Shown: positions 8,423-18,110, counted from the stretch's first letter. The stretch: DNA of 64,000 nucleotides from Burkholderia ubonensis (GCF_902833085.1 NZ_CADFEB010000014.1:62001-126000), one strand, 5' to 3'. Made by a program: numbers and translations. The notes: generated by a model from the letters alone, not told the origin.

Positions 8423-9424
8423 TTACTGGCGGTTCTGCGACTGCGCGGCGGACGGGCACGCGGGGTCCGCGCCCCAGTGGCCGTCGCACACGCGCCACCG
8501 GCACAGCTGATCCTCGAAGAAGCCGCGTTCCGAACACTCCTTCACGCGCGCGGCGAGCGTCGCGCCACCCGCCGTCGCGGAGGTCTTGGTCGGCGCAGCC
8601 TGCGCGGCCGTCGCCGCGGGTTTCTTGTCGGCCGGCTTCGTGCGCGCGACAAGCGCCGCGAGCAGGTCCGCATCCGGATCGTCCTTTGCACTCGCCGTGC
8701 GCGTCGACGCGTCGCGACGCTTCTTCGCCTGCGCGACTTCGGCCTGCTGCTCCTTGCGACGCTTTTTGGCCTCGGCCTTTGCTTCGGCTTTTGCGTCGGC
8801 CTTCGCGCGCGCGGCGTCGGTCTTGCTGCGGGCGGCGACCGTGGCGGCCGAGGTCGCCTTGGCCGCCGGTTTCGCGCCCTTCGCGACGTCGGCTTTGGTT
8901 GCCGCGGCCGGCGCGGCGACGCCCGACGCAGCGGCACCCGACGCAGCGGCGCCCGACGCATCATCGGCGCCGCTCGCGAGCGCGCGCGACAGGCGGCCGT
9001 TGTCCGCGGCGGGCGCGGACGATGCGGATGCAACGGTTCGGGAAGCTGCGTCGTCGTTGACGATCGTGGCGGGCTGCGGCGCGCTCGCGGCATGCGCTAC
9101 CTGCGGCGCAACGGCGCTGGCGGGCGCGGCCTTCGCCGGCACCGGCGCGGCAGGCGCGGCGGGTGCCACAGGTGCGGCAGCCACTGCCGTGGTGGTATCG
9201 TCCGCCTGCTGCATGCGCCACGCGCCCCAGCCGCCGACCGCGACCACGAGCGCGACGACGGCTGCGATCGGCGCCTTCAGCGAACGGCGCGGCGGTTCGG
9301 GCTGCGGTGCGACGCGTCCCTCCAGGTCCGCGAGAATCCGCGACTGCTGGGACCCGTCGGCCTGTTTCGTGTCGGACAGCAGGCTGGGCGGAGTTTTTGA
9401 ATTCGAATTGTCCGGCGCACTCAT
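8423..9424 (-). CDS. membrane-anchored Ala/Lys-rich hypothetical protein
   Basis: A 333-residue protein of unknown function. Residues 1-48 are polar, followed by one membrane helix (APIAAVVALVVAVGGWGAW), giving an N-in, C-out topology. The periplasmic part is low-complexity Ala/Pro/Lys-rich sequence with repeated AAASG and AKAEA units. The last ~45 residues form a compact domain with four Cys (KECSERGFFEDQLCRWRVCDG... and one more near the end), likely two disulphides. It is divergent from tagX with only 122 bases between them, so a shared control region and a T6SS envelope role are possible; this is inference. Similar anchored repeats occur in TonB-like and cell-wall-spanning proteins. Confidence 0.6.
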   Translation of the reverse strand: MSAPDNSNSKTPPSLLSDTKQADGSQQSRILADLEGRVAPQPEPPRRSLKAPIAAVVALVVAVGGWGAWRMQQADDTTTAVAAAPVAPAAPAAPVPAKAAPASAVAPQVAHAASAPQPATIVNDDAASRTVASASSAPAADNGRLSRALASGADDASGAAASGAAASGVAAPAAATKADVAKGAKPAAKATSAATVAARSKTDAARAKADAKAEAKAEAKKRRKEQQAEVAQAKKRRDASTRTASAKDDPDADLLAALVARTKPADKKPAATAAQAAPTKTSATAGGATLAARVKECSERGFFEDQLCRWRVCDGHWGADPACPSAAQSQNRQ

Positions 9425-9435
9425 TCAGTGTCTCA

Positions 9436-9465
9436 TTGAATCCTGGTTTAATTCGCCGCGATAAT
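9436..9465 (+). promoter_or_regulatory. candidate sigma-70 promoter for tagX-tssM-tagF-tagN
   Basis: TTGAAT (9436-9441) and GATAAT (9460-9465) are separated by 18 bases in the AT-richer gap upstream of tagX. The start of transcription would fall about 75 bases before the TTG start codon. This is a visual match only. Confidence 0.35.
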
Positions 9466-9546
9466 ATAGCCCGGCCTCTCAGAGCAGGCCTGATTCTAAG
9501 AGCAAGCATTGCAAAACACAATCAATTCCAATTTCCGGGGATTTCG

Positions 9547-10392
9547 TTGATTGCCGTCGCACTCGTCGCCTATTTCGCCCTTGCAGTCGCCATCGCGGCG
9601 CTGCTGCTTTTACCCGGCGTCCGGGCCACCGTTTTTGAATCGGTCGCCCAGTTTCACGGCCGTCTCACGCGCCGTGCGAGCGATCGCGCCAGTCGCACCC
9701 GCAGTCAGATTGTTAAATCGGCAAGCGTTACCCGGGGTGCTTTAAACGATGTGCAAAATTTACTTGTCCGGCGACGCTTGCTGATTATGGTGTCGACAGG
9801 TATTCTTGCGACGCCGCCATTGGTCGCCATTGCGTTGCGCGGCCGGCAATTATTCCAATTCGACGACACGGCGCGCGCGCCTGACGAGAAGATCGCCGCC
9901 CTGCTGGAGGGCGAGCAGCTCGTGCCGCCCCCGCCGTTGCCGCCGGAAGTCTTTGCCACCAAGGAAGTCGAGCAGGTGCGGCCGGCGCTGAAAGACGCCA
10001 GCCGCGACTGGAACCTGCTGGACCCGGATTTCCGCACGCGCTTGCTGCTGGTCTACAAGATCATGCGCGAGCAGCACGGTTACGAAATGGCATTGCTGGA
10101 AGGTTACCGGAGCCCGGAACGGCAAAACCGGCTGGCGCAAATGGGCAGCAGCGTGACCAATGCGGCGGCGTTCCAGAGTTATCACCAATTCGGGCTGGCG
10201 TCCGACAACGCGTTCCTGCGCGACGGCAAGCTGGTCATTTCCGAGAAAGATCCGTGGGCGATGCGCGGCTACCAGTTATACGGACAGACCGCCGAACAGG
10301 TCGGCCTGACCTGGGGCGGACGCTGGAAAATGATGGATCTGGGGCACGTTGAATACCATAAACCCGGTTTTAAGCTGGGACGCGGCAGCTAG
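9547..10392 (+). CDS. tagX: T6SS-associated M15 (VanY-type) peptidoglycan peptidase TagX
   Basis: A 281-residue protein. The start is taken as TTG at 9547 because a GGGGA site precedes it and the reading begins directly with the first membrane helix; no ATG lies near. Two N-terminal helices (about residues 1-23 and 75-95) anchor it, and the C-terminal domain is an M15 D,D/L,D-peptidase. Zinc ligands are visible as His213 and Asp220 in SYHQFGLASD and His271 in GHVEYH, with Glu269 as catalytic base. In Acinetobacter, TagX is an L,D-endopeptidase that opens peptidoglycan for T6SS assembly. The same role is inferred here from its place directly upstream of tssM. Confidence 0.82.
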   Translation: MIAVALVAYFALAVAIAALLLLPGVRATVFESVAQFHGRLTRRASDRASRTRSQIVKSASVTRGALNDVQNLLVRRRLLIMVSTGILATPPLVAIALRGRQLFQFDDTARAPDEKIAALLEGEQLVPPPPLPPEVFATKEVEQVRPALKDASRDWNLLDPDFRTRLLLVYKIMREQHGYEMALLEGYRSPERQNRLAQMGSSVTNAAAFQSYHQFGLASDNAFLRDGKLVISEKDPWAMRGYQLYGQTAEQVGLTWGGRWKMMDLGHVEYHKPGFKLGRGS

Positions 10393-10693
10393 CCAGGGCT
10401 GCCGGACAGGAAATAATGAGGGCGGCATGGGGCTTTTTAATATCCCGGCAGGAAACGATATGGGCTGTGCAAGCAGTCGTGCATTCCGGTGCGCGATTTT
10501 CTCGGGCCGCCGGTCCCGTTTTAAATCTCACAGCGTCCTTTCGTTAATGCGCGCGCCTTCTCCGATGCCGCGGACGCATTGATGCCGGCCTCCTTCACCC
10601 CGTTTGACAGCATGGCGACACGTCGCGGCGCCACCCTTGCCGCTCGACGCGCCTGCGTCGCCTCATCGAATCGCACCGGAACCTGAACGTCCT
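10393..10693. other. gap between tagX and tssM
   Basis: About 300 bases with no convincing gene. An in-frame TTG at 10604 would extend TssM by 30 polar residues, but that stretch has no membrane or domain character, so the ATG at 10694 is preferred. Confidence 0.4.
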
Positions 10694-13600
10694 ATGCAAC
10701 GCATCCTCAACGTGCTGACTCACCCGCGTACGCTCTCGATCGTCGGGATCGTCGCGCTCGCGGCGATCCTCTTCATCGCCGCCGATACGCTGCAGCTGCC
10801 GCTCCTGTGGGCGGCGCTCGCCTTCGCGGCGATCCTCGCGCTGTGGCTCGGCGTCGCGTTGTGGCGCCGCTGGCGCGTGAAGCGCGCGAACCGCCAGCTC
10901 GGCGAGATGCTCGAGGAGCAGGCGGAAACCGGCAAGATCGCCGCGCCGGCCGCCGCCGCGGCCGCGACGGACGCGAAGACGGCCGACCTCGACGTGCTGC
11001 GCACGCGCCTGTCCGACGCGGTGAAGACGATCAAGACCTCGAAGATCGGCCAGGTGTCCGGCGGCTCCGCGCTGTACGAGCTGCCGTGGTACATCGTGAT
11101 CGGCAACCCGGCCGCGGGCAAGAGCAGCGCGGTGATCAATTCCGGCCTGCAGTTCCCGTTCGCGGACAAGAACAGCGCGGTGATCCACGGCATCGGCGGC
11201 ACCCGCAACTGCGACTGGTTCTTCACGACCGAAGGCATCCTGCTCGACACCGCGGGCCGCTACTCGGTGCACGAGGAAGACCGCAGCGAGTGGCTCGGCT
11301 TCCTCGGCCTGCTCAAGCGCTACCGCCCGAAGGCTCCGATCAACGGCATCATCGTCACCGCGAGCATCGCCGAACTCACCGGCAACCGCCCCGAATTCGC
11401 GATCAACCTCGCGAAAAACCTGCGCCAGCGCGTGCAGGAGCTGACCGAGAAGCTCGAAGTGTTCGCGCCGGTCTACGTGATGTTCACCAAGGCCGACCTG
11501 ATCACCGGCTTCACCGAATTCTTCAGCAGCAGCGACAAGCACGAATACGACCGCGTGTGGGGCGCCACCCTGCCCTACGAGCCGGACGAGAAGCGCGACG
11601 TCGTCGCGCTGTTCGACGAGCGCTTCGAGGAGCTGTACGACGGGCTGAAGGAGATCAGCGTCGCGCAGCTGTCGCTGTCGCGCGGCAACCTGGCGTCGCC
11701 GGGCCAGCTGAGCTTCCCGCTCGAGTTCTCGACGATCAAGCCGGCGCTGCGCGCGTTCCTCGCGACGCTGTTCGAGAACAACCCGTTCCAGTACAAGCCG
11801 ATCTTCCGCGGCTTCTACTTCACCAGCGCGCTGCAGGAAGGCGAGACCAGCAGCGCCGCCGCGCAGCGCATCGCGCACCGCTTCGGCCTCGACGCGAGCG
11901 CGCTGCCGAAGCCGCACAGCGCGTTCTCGAAGAACGGCTTCTTCCTGCGCGACCTGTTCTCGAAGGTGGTCTTCGCGGACCGCCAGACGGTGCGCCAGTT
12001 CGCGAGCCCGACCAAGACGCGCCTGCGCTACGCGACCTTCTTCGGCTTCGTCGCGGCGCTCGCGCTCGCGCTCGGCGGCTGGACCTGGTCGACGATCGGC
12101 AACCAGCAGCTGGTCGCGAACGTGCAGGCCGACCTCGACAACGTCTCGCGCATGCAGCAGGGCCGCAACGACCTGCAGTCGCGCCTGCAGGCGATGGACA
12201 TCCTCGAGGACCGCATCGAGCAGCTCGAGCAGTTCCGCCGCGACAAGCCGGTGTCGGTGTCGCTCGGCCTCTACCAGGGCGACCGCCTCGAGCAGCACCT
12301 GCTGACCGAGTACTACAACGGCGTGCGGCAGATCCTGCTGAGCCCGGTGTCGCAGAACCTCGCGTCGTTCCTGAAGGACGTGAACGCGCATCCGGACCAG
12401 CTCGTGCCGATGACGCGCCCGCCGGAGTCCGGCGCGGTGCAGGGCGGCGCCATCCCGGTGTCGACCAGCCCGGCCGGGGCCGCACCGCAGGCCGCCGCCG
12501 CGCAGCCGGCCGCAGCCCCGCAGGGCGGCCTGTACAGCGACGCGTCGCCGACCAACGTGCAGGACGCGTACAACGCGCTGAAGACCTACCTGATGCTGTC
12601 CGACAAGCGCCACGTCGAGCAGGCGCACCTGACCGACCAGGTCGCGCGCTTCTGGCGCGGCTGGCTGGAGACGAATCGCGGCAACATGCCGCGCGACGAG
12701 ATGATCCGGAGCGCCGAGCGCATGATCTCGTTCTACCTCGCGCGCGTGAACGACAACGACTGGCCGATGATCGAAGCGAACCTCTCGCTCGTCGACCAGA
12801 CCCGCGAGAACCTGCGCCGCGTCGTGCGCGGGATGCCGGCCCGCCAGCGCGTGTACGAGGAAATCAAGGCGCGCGCGTCGACCCGCTTCGCGCCGATGAC
12901 CATCGCGCGCATCGTCGGCGACGGCAACGGCGGCCTGATCGCCGGCAGCTACGCGATCCCCGGCACGTTCACGCGCGACGCGTGGTTCGAATACGTGCAG
13001 CCGGCGATCCGCGATGCCGCGACCAAGGAGCTGCAGGCGAAGGACTGGGTGCTGAACACGTCGACGCAGGACGACCTGACGCTCGAGGGCAGCCCCGAGC
13101 AGATCCAGAAGACGCTGGTCGGCATGTACAAGACCGAGTACGCGCAGCACTGGCAGAAGTTCATGCAGGGCATCGCCGTGCAGGGCTTCAGCAGCTTCGG
13201 GCAGGCGGTCGACGGGATGAACCGTCTGGGCGACCCGCAGGATTCGCCGATCCGCAAGGTGCTCGAGACCGCGTACGACCAGACCTCGTGGGACAACCCG
13301 TCGCTCGCGAACGCGACGATCAAGAAGGCGCAGACGGGCGTCGTGAACTGGTTCAAGCAGCTGTTCACGCGCACGAAGGCGGGCCAGGTGACGGCCGCCA
13401 ACATCGACATCAACGGCAATCCGGCGGACGTGCCGATGGGCCCGGTCGGCCAGGAGTTCGTCGGCCTCGCGCGGATCGTCGCGACGCATGAGGGCACGTC
13501 GCTGCTGAAGGGCTACATGGACACGCTGTCGAAGGTCCGCACGCGCTTCAACGTGATCAAGAACCAGGGCGACCCGGGCCCGGGCGCGCGCCAGCTGATG

Positions 13601-14617
13601 CAGCAGACGCTCGACGGCAACGGCTCGGAACTGGCCGATTCGCTGAAGTTCGTCGACGAGCAGATGCTGACCGGCCTGACCGACACGCAACGCAAGTCGC
13701 TGCGCCCGCTGCTGGTGCGGCCGCTGATGCAGGCGTTCTCGGTCGTGATCCAGCCCGCCAGCGCGGAAGTCAACAAGGTGTGGAACGCGCAGGTCTACCA
13801 GCCGTTCCAGGGCTCGCTCGCGACCAAGTACCCGTTCGCGGCGAGCGCGAAGGTCGAGGCCGGCGCCAGCGAGATCGCGCAGGTGTTCGGTCCGGACGGC
13901 TCGATCGCGAAGTTCGTCGGCACGACGCTCGGGCCCCTCGCGGTGCGCCGCGGCGACACGCTCGCGGCCCGCACCTGGGGCGACATGGGCCTCGCGCTCG
14001 CGCCGGACTTCACGAACGGCTTCGCGCGCTGGGTCGCGCCGCTCTCCGGCGGCGCGGCGGGCGCCGGCGGCGGCGGTGCGTCGTCGGAACCGCAGACCGT
14101 GTTCCAGATCCTGCCGCAGCCGAGCAGCGGCACGACCGAGTACACGGTCGCGATCGACGGCCAGCAGCTGCGCTACCGCAACACGCCGCCGCAGTGGACC
14201 AACTTCGTGTGGCCGAACCCGCAGGGCTCGCCGGGCGCGACGCTGTCGGCGACCACCTTCGACGGCCGCACGATCCAGCTCGTCAACGAGCCGGGCCGCT
14301 ACGGTCTCGAGAAGCTGATCAACTCCGCGCAGCGCAAGCGCCGCCCGGACGGCACCTTCGACCTCACGTGGACGCAGGGCAACGTGAACGTGTCGGTCAC
14401 GATGCGCATCATCAGCACGTCGCAGCCGACGGGCGGCGGCGGCGACCAGCCGCAGCAGCAGAGCCTGCGCGGCCTGCGCCTGCCGTCGTCGGTCGCCGAC
14501 GTCGGCGCGGGCTCGGCCGTCAACGCTACCGCCCAGCCGGGCGCGGGCGCGTCGGGTGCAGTCCCGGCCGCGGCGGCCGTTGCGGCCACCGCATCGAATG
14601 CACAGGGGGCGCAATGA
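10694..14617 (+). CDS. tssM: T6SS membrane-complex protein TssM (IcmF/VasK)
   Basis: A 1307-residue inner-membrane ATPase-like protein. Two N-terminal helices (about residues 13-58) precede a cytoplasmic GTPase-like domain with Walker A GNPAAGKS at 137-144. A third helix (TFFGFVAALALALGGWTW, about 450) leads into the large periplasmic IcmF-related region, which in known systems binds TssJ and spans to the outer membrane. The length and domain order are normal for the family. It partners TssL and TssJ encoded at 34.5-37.3 kb. Its TGA overlaps the ATG of tagF, indicating translational coupling. Confidence 0.97.
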   Translation: MQRILNVLTHPRTLSIVGIVALAAILFIAADTLQLPLLWAALAFAAILALWLGVALWRRWRVKRANRQLGEMLEEQAETGKIAAPAAAAAATDAKTADLDVLRTRLSDAVKTIKTSKIGQVSGGSALYELPWYIVIGNPAAGKSSAVINSGLQFPFADKNSAVIHGIGGTRNCDWFFTTEGILLDTAGRYSVHEEDRSEWLGFLGLLKRYRPKAPINGIIVTASIAELTGNRPEFAINLAKNLRQRVQELTEKLEVFAPVYVMFTKADLITGFTEFFSSSDKHEYDRVWGATLPYEPDEKRDVVALFDERFEELYDGLKEISVAQLSLSRGNLASPGQLSFPLEFSTIKPALRAFLATLFENNPFQYKPIFRGFYFTSALQEGETSSAAAQRIAHRFGLDASALPKPHSAFSKNGFFLRDLFSKVVFADRQTVRQFASPTKTRLRYATFFGFVAALALALGGWTWSTIGNQQLVANVQADLDNVSRMQQGRNDLQSRLQAMDILEDRIEQLEQFRRDKPVSVSLGLYQGDRLEQHLLTEYYNGVRQILLSPVSQNLASFLKDVNAHPDQLVPMTRPPESGAVQGGAIPVSTSPAGAAPQAAAAQPAAAPQGGLYSDASPTNVQDAYNALKTYLMLSDKRHVEQAHLTDQVARFWRGWLETNRGNMPRDEMIRSAERMISFYLARVNDNDWPMIEANLSLVDQTRENLRRVVRGMPARQRVYEEIKARASTRFAPMTIARIVGDGNGGLIAGSYAIPGTFTRDAWFEYVQPAIRDAATKELQAKDWVLNTSTQDDLTLEGSPEQIQKTLVGMYKTEYAQHWQKFMQGIAVQGFSSFGQAVDGMNRLGDPQDSPIRKVLETAYDQTSWDNPSLANATIKKAQTGVVNWFKQLFTRTKAGQVTAANIDINGNPADVPMGPVGQEFVGLARIVATHEGTSLLKGYMDTLSKVRTRFNVIKNQGDPGPGARQLMQQTLDGNGSELADSLKFVDEQMLTGLTDTQRKSLRPLLVRPLMQAFSVVIQPASAEVNKVWNAQVYQPFQGSLATKYPFAASAKVEAGASEIAQVFGPDGSIAKFVGTTLGPLAVRRGDTLAARTWGDMGLALAPDFTNGFARWVAPLSGGAAGAGGGGASSEPQTVFQILPQPSSGTTEYTVAIDGQQLRYRNTPPQWTNFVWPNPQGSPGATLSATTFDGRTIQLVNEPGRYGLEKLINSAQRKRRPDGTFDLTWTQGNVNVSVTMRIISTSQPTGGGGDQPQQQSLRGLRLPSSVADVGAGSAVNATAQPGAGASGAVPAAAAVAATASNAQGAQ

Positions 14618-15606
14618 CGCAAACCGTTCAGGCGCAGATCGCCTACTTCGGCAAGATCCCGTCGCGCGGCGATTTCGTCAAAAGCCCGCACAACCCGCAG
14701 TTGCTGCAGACGCTCGACCGCTGGATCGCGCAGGCGCTCGAGCTGCTCGCCGAGGACCCGCGCTGGAAGATCGTCTACGAAGACGCGCAGCCGATGCATT
14801 TCGCGTTCCTCGGCTCGCGCAGCCGGCTCGCGATCGCCGGGCACATGGTCGCGAGCCACGACGTGTCGATGCGCCGCTTCCCGTTCCTCGGCGCGACCGC
14901 GCTCGAAGTCGAGCGGCCCGTCGCGTTCCTCGCGCGCAGCCCGCTCGCGTTCGCGCGGCTGTGGTCGCGCGTCGCGCAGCAGATCCCGCCGCTGCTCGGC
15001 AAGGAGGAGCCGCCCGGCGCGCTGCAGGCGCTCGGCGACACGCAGGTGCCGATCGAGGTCGGCAGCGGCCCCGGCAACGCGCACGACGGCACGTTCAACG
15101 ATTTCATCGAGCACCAGTCGCTGTACGGCCTCGAGCAGATGCTGCTCGCGAGCGGCCATCCGGTGCGGCTGCGCGGCGCGATGCTCGCGCTCGGCTCGCT
15201 GCTGCGCCCGGTGATGCAGAGCGGCTCGTCGCACATCGAGCGCGGCCTCACGCTGCCGCTGCCGGTCGACCCGTTCTACCGCAGCCTCGTCGCGGCGTTC
15301 TGGCTCGAACTGATCGCGCCGTTCGTCGCGCAGGCCGACTTCGAGCTCGCGATCTTCATGGGCTCGATCGCCGAACGCGAACGGCTCATCATCGGCTTCA
15401 ACGGCGCTTCGGCGAAAACGCTGCTGAGCGTCGTCGACCCGCAGACCTACGCCGCCCACAACATCGACATCGACGATCCGGAGTGGATCGACGCCCATGC
15501 GCAAAACGATCAACAGATCAGCAAGCTCGTCAGCTACCTCGACCAACCGCAACTGTCGCTGCGCTTCGCGATCGACGCGTTCCGCGAAGCGTTCATCGGA
15601 GGCTGA
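14614..15606 (+). CDS. tagF: T6SS-associated regulator TagF
   Basis: A 330-residue cytoplasmic protein of the TagF (BMA_A0400) family; the opening segment AYFGKIPSRGDFV is diagnostic. In Pseudomonas, TagF represses T6SS assembly post-translationally through Fha, and PpkA/PppA phosphorylation relieves it. Its ATG overlaps the tssM stop (ATGA) with a GGGGGC ribosome site inside tssM. No PpkA, PppA or Fha gene is present in this window, so TagF here either works without them or they lie elsewhere. Confidence 0.93.
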   Translation: MTQTVQAQIAYFGKIPSRGDFVKSPHNPQLLQTLDRWIAQALELLAEDPRWKIVYEDAQPMHFAFLGSRSRLAIAGHMVASHDVSMRRFPFLGATALEVERPVAFLARSPLAFARLWSRVAQQIPPLLGKEEPPGALQALGDTQVPIEVGSGPGNAHDGTFNDFIEHQSLYGLEQMLLASGHPVRLRGAMLALGSLLRPVMQSGSSHIERGLTLPLPVDPFYRSLVAAFWLELIAPFVAQADFELAIFMGSIAERERLIIGFNGASAKTLLSVVDPQTYAAHNIDIDDPEWIDAHAQNDQQISKLVSYLDQPQLSLRFAIDAFREAFIGG

Positions 15607-15610
15607 CAGC

Positions 15611-16558
15611 ATGCGCAACACGAATCACGTCCGCCGCGCGCGCTTCTCGCCCGTCATCGCCGCCCTCCTCGCCGCCGGCCTGCTCGCCGCCGGCGCCAGC
15701 AGCTTCGCGCAGAACAGCGGCGCGACCGTCACGCCGGTCGGCAACGGCAACGTACAGACGAGCGCGCTGCCGGCGACCGCCGCGCCCGCGCCGCTGACGT
15801 CCGGCACGGCCGCGCCGCCGGCCGCCGCGACGACGACACAGGCCCCGCCGCCCGCGAACGCGACGCCCGGCCAGGTCGTCGCCGGCGGCAAGGTGCCCGA
15901 CGAGGCGACCAAGGCCGCCGTGCTGCAGAAGCTGCGCGACACCTATGGCGCCGCGAACGTCGTCGACCAGATTGAGATCGGCGACGTCGCGACGCCGCCG
16001 AACTGGAGCGCGAACGTGCAGAAGCTGATCGGCCCGCAGCTCAAGCAGATCAGCAAGGGACAGCTGAAGATCAACGGCACGCAGATCGACGTGAAGGGCG
16101 AGGTGCGCAACGAGGCGCAGCGCCAGCAGCTCGCGAGCGACATGGCGAACACGCTGAACCCGACGTACACGATCAAGAACGGGCTGCGCGTGTCGGCGTC
16201 GGAGCAGGGGCTGCTCGACCAGACGCTCGCGAACCGCACGATCGAGTTCGAGACCGGCAGCGCGACGCTCACGCCGCAAGGCAAGGTGGTGCTCGACCAG
16301 ATGGCCGCGGCGCTCTCGAAGATGCCGAACCGCACGGTCGATCTCATCGGGCATACCGACAATTCGGGCAACCGCGCGTCGAACATCGCGCTGAGCCAGG
16401 CGCGCGCGGATGCGGTGAAGGGCTATCTGATCACGAAGGGGATCGCGTCGCAGCAGATGACGACGACGGGCGTGGGCCCGGATCAGCCGATCGCGCCGAA
16501 TGATACGGCCGATGGGCGGGCGAGGAATCGACGGATCGATTTCCGGGTGGGGCAGTAG
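15611..16558 (+). CDS. tagN: OmpA-like peptidoglycan-binding protein TagN
   Basis: A 315-residue exported protein starting 4 bases after the tagF stop. A signal peptide (cleavage near ASSFA, residue 33) is followed by a Pro/Ala/Thr-rich linker. Next comes a BON/OmpATb-like alpha-beta domain (about 95-195), then a C-terminal OmpA domain. The OmpA domain shows LIGHTDNSGN and the NRRIDF end, residues that bind the meso-diaminopimelate of peptidoglycan. The predicted job is to tie the T6SS envelope complex to the cell wall, since the TssL encoded here lacks its own OmpA domain. The symbol follows Burkholderia T6SS usage from memory. Confidence 0.85.
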   Translation: MRNTNHVRRARFSPVIAALLAAGLLAAGASSFAQNSGATVTPVGNGNVQTSALPATAAPAPLTSGTAAPPAAATTTQAPPPANATPGQVVAGGKVPDEATKAAVLQKLRDTYGAANVVDQIEIGDVATPPNWSANVQKLIGPQLKQISKGQLKINGTQIDVKGEVRNEAQRQQLASDMANTLNPTYTIKNGLRVSASEQGLLDQTLANRTIEFETGSATLTPQGKVVLDQMAAALSKMPNRTVDLIGHTDNSGNRASNIALSQARADAVKGYLITKGIASQQMTTTGVGPDQPIAPNDTADGRARNRRIDFRVGQ

Positions 16559-16690
16559 GCGAAGTTCGATGTTCCGGAAAGCGGGGCCGCCTGCTGCCGT
16601 CGGATGTGATCTGCGCGTTGCGCCGGCGGCTTCCTCTTCCGATGCCGTCAGGTTGACGCTGCGACCGCCTTGTAGACCCTGGGGATTTGC

Positions 16691-17248
16691 GTGAAATTCG
16701 CGCTGCGCTGCCTGCGATCGGCCGTCCTCTTGCTCACCGGTGCGTTCTTCCTGCTGGGGAGCGCGATCTCCGTTGTCGATTCTGCCGTCCTCCTTCGCGC
16801 GCAGGCTTGGCCTCGCGTATCGGCCGCTGTCGAACGATGCGACCTGACCCTGCGGTACGGCAAGCACGACGTGACATGGGAAGCCCACGCGGTATTCCGC
16901 TACGGATCAGGACAGTCGGCGGAATATGACACGACGTGGCAACCGACCGGGGCGCCGGTTTATTCACGCTCGCCGGACCCCAAGCTCAATCACGAGCAGA
17001 TTGCCGCGTTGACAAAAACCTATTGCGACGCTGCGGCCAACGACGGGCTGCGCGTTTCGCCGATGTTCCCGGGAATTGCCCGCCGCAATGAAGCTGTCGT
17101 TACCGGAACATGGAAAAGTGAACTCGGGTTCGGTACGTTCTCGCTGCTCATTGGGTTGATGGTGAGTGCGGGAAGCATTTCGATGCTGCCTTGGGTCGAG
17201 GACCGAAAGAAGCGATCGACGAAACGAAGAGCCCGGCCGGGACTATGA
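16691..17248 (+). CDS. DUF3592-like two-helix membrane protein
   Basis: A 185-residue protein starting with GTG after a weak site. A helix at residues 8-34 and another at about 147-168 flank an extracytoplasmic domain that begins ...WPRVSAAVERCDL, resembling the DUF3592 pattern (helix, 'W....G.V', beta domain, helix). Function unknown. It lies between tagN and the effector/immunity module and faces toward that module. It could be an accessory or an orphan immunity gene, but nothing shows this directly. Confidence 0.55.
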   Translation: MKFALRCLRSAVLLLTGAFFLLGSAISVVDSAVLLRAQAWPRVSAAVERCDLTLRYGKHDVTWEAHAVFRYGSGQSAEYDTTWQPTGAPVYSRSPDPKLNHEQIAALTKTYCDAAANDGLRVSPMFPGIARRNEAVVTGTWKSELGFGTFSLLIGLMVSAGSISMLPWVEDRKKRSTKRRARPGL

Positions 17249-17362
17249 CCGAACATCTTTCGGGCCGCTGCAATATCAACGTCCCGAGTCTTCGAGGGTC
17301 CTCCAGACAACATCAACATCGTCAGAAATAACGACGCATGCCGCCCAACCGCATGTAATCGA

Positions 17363-18110
17363 TCATCGATCAAAGATCACCTTCTTGCCCGTCTCACGCT
17401 CGAGTTTGAGTGGCAGGTAGATTTGAAAATAGGCAAACCGCACAAAAATTTTGCTCACGAGCCAGCAAGTAATGGGGAGACTAAAAGCCGAAAGAATGAT
17501 GAACACCCCATGCGGCCCGCCGGTCTTTTCGAACACGCGGCCGGACAGCATCGCATAGCCGATGAGGATCGGCCCCACGGTGGAGACTAGCCAATATGGA
17601 ACGGTGATCGACGCGCCAGGCCTTTCAACGGTGCCGATTACAGTGTCCGACTCGACCGGGTAAACAATGCGATCTGATTCCACTCTGAAGAGGCGCTCAG
17701 TCAATCCAAGCCGCCGCGTCTCACGGCCGTAAATATGCCACGTCAGCCACGCCCATCCTATCGCCGCAGCGAAGCATACAGGAAGTGCGACTGCGCGAAT
17801 CGTGGAAGGCATCGGCGCCCAACAGAAATAAAACAGCCAATACGATCCCAGCAATAACCACACGAAAAAAACCGATGCATACTGACGCGCCTGCCCAGAC
17901 CAGGCGCTTTGCTCGTCGATTCAGGAAATAATGCATGTACGCAAAAATTGGGCAGATAATCTCAATTGCCAACGCACACATCCATGGAAATCCGGATGAT
18001 CCGAATGCGCGAAATGCAAACCAATAGAACACGACCGGAACGATCCCGATGCATGCGAACATCTTTGCGCCCAGTAGATGGCCGTCGATTCGAGTCTTTT
18101 CTATTTTTCC
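17363..18110 (-). pseudogene. frameshifted paralogue of the adjacent membrane immunity gene
   Basis: Two overlapping minus-strand frames (18062-17721 and 17863-17363) align end to end with the intact 263-residue gene just upstream. RRAKRLVWAGASVCIGFF continues as VWLLLGSYWLFYF, against RRLVWAGIATCIGMF and MWLMFGSWCFFYF in the paralogue. The break falls in a run of seven A (T on the coding strand) at 17865-17871; six would restore the frame. The conserved N-terminal segment KIEKTRIDD is readable upstream of 18062, but no standard start codon precedes it. It still ends in the same motif, GKKVIFDR. The gene is either decayed, phase-variable, or affected by a homopolymer sequencing error. Confidence 0.75.

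Noticed and set aside
10595..14614. 1339-codon minus-strand open frame opposite tssM
   Set aside because: Arg/Ala/His-rich shadow of a high-GC gene; the plus strand encodes unmistakable TssM with a Walker A motif.
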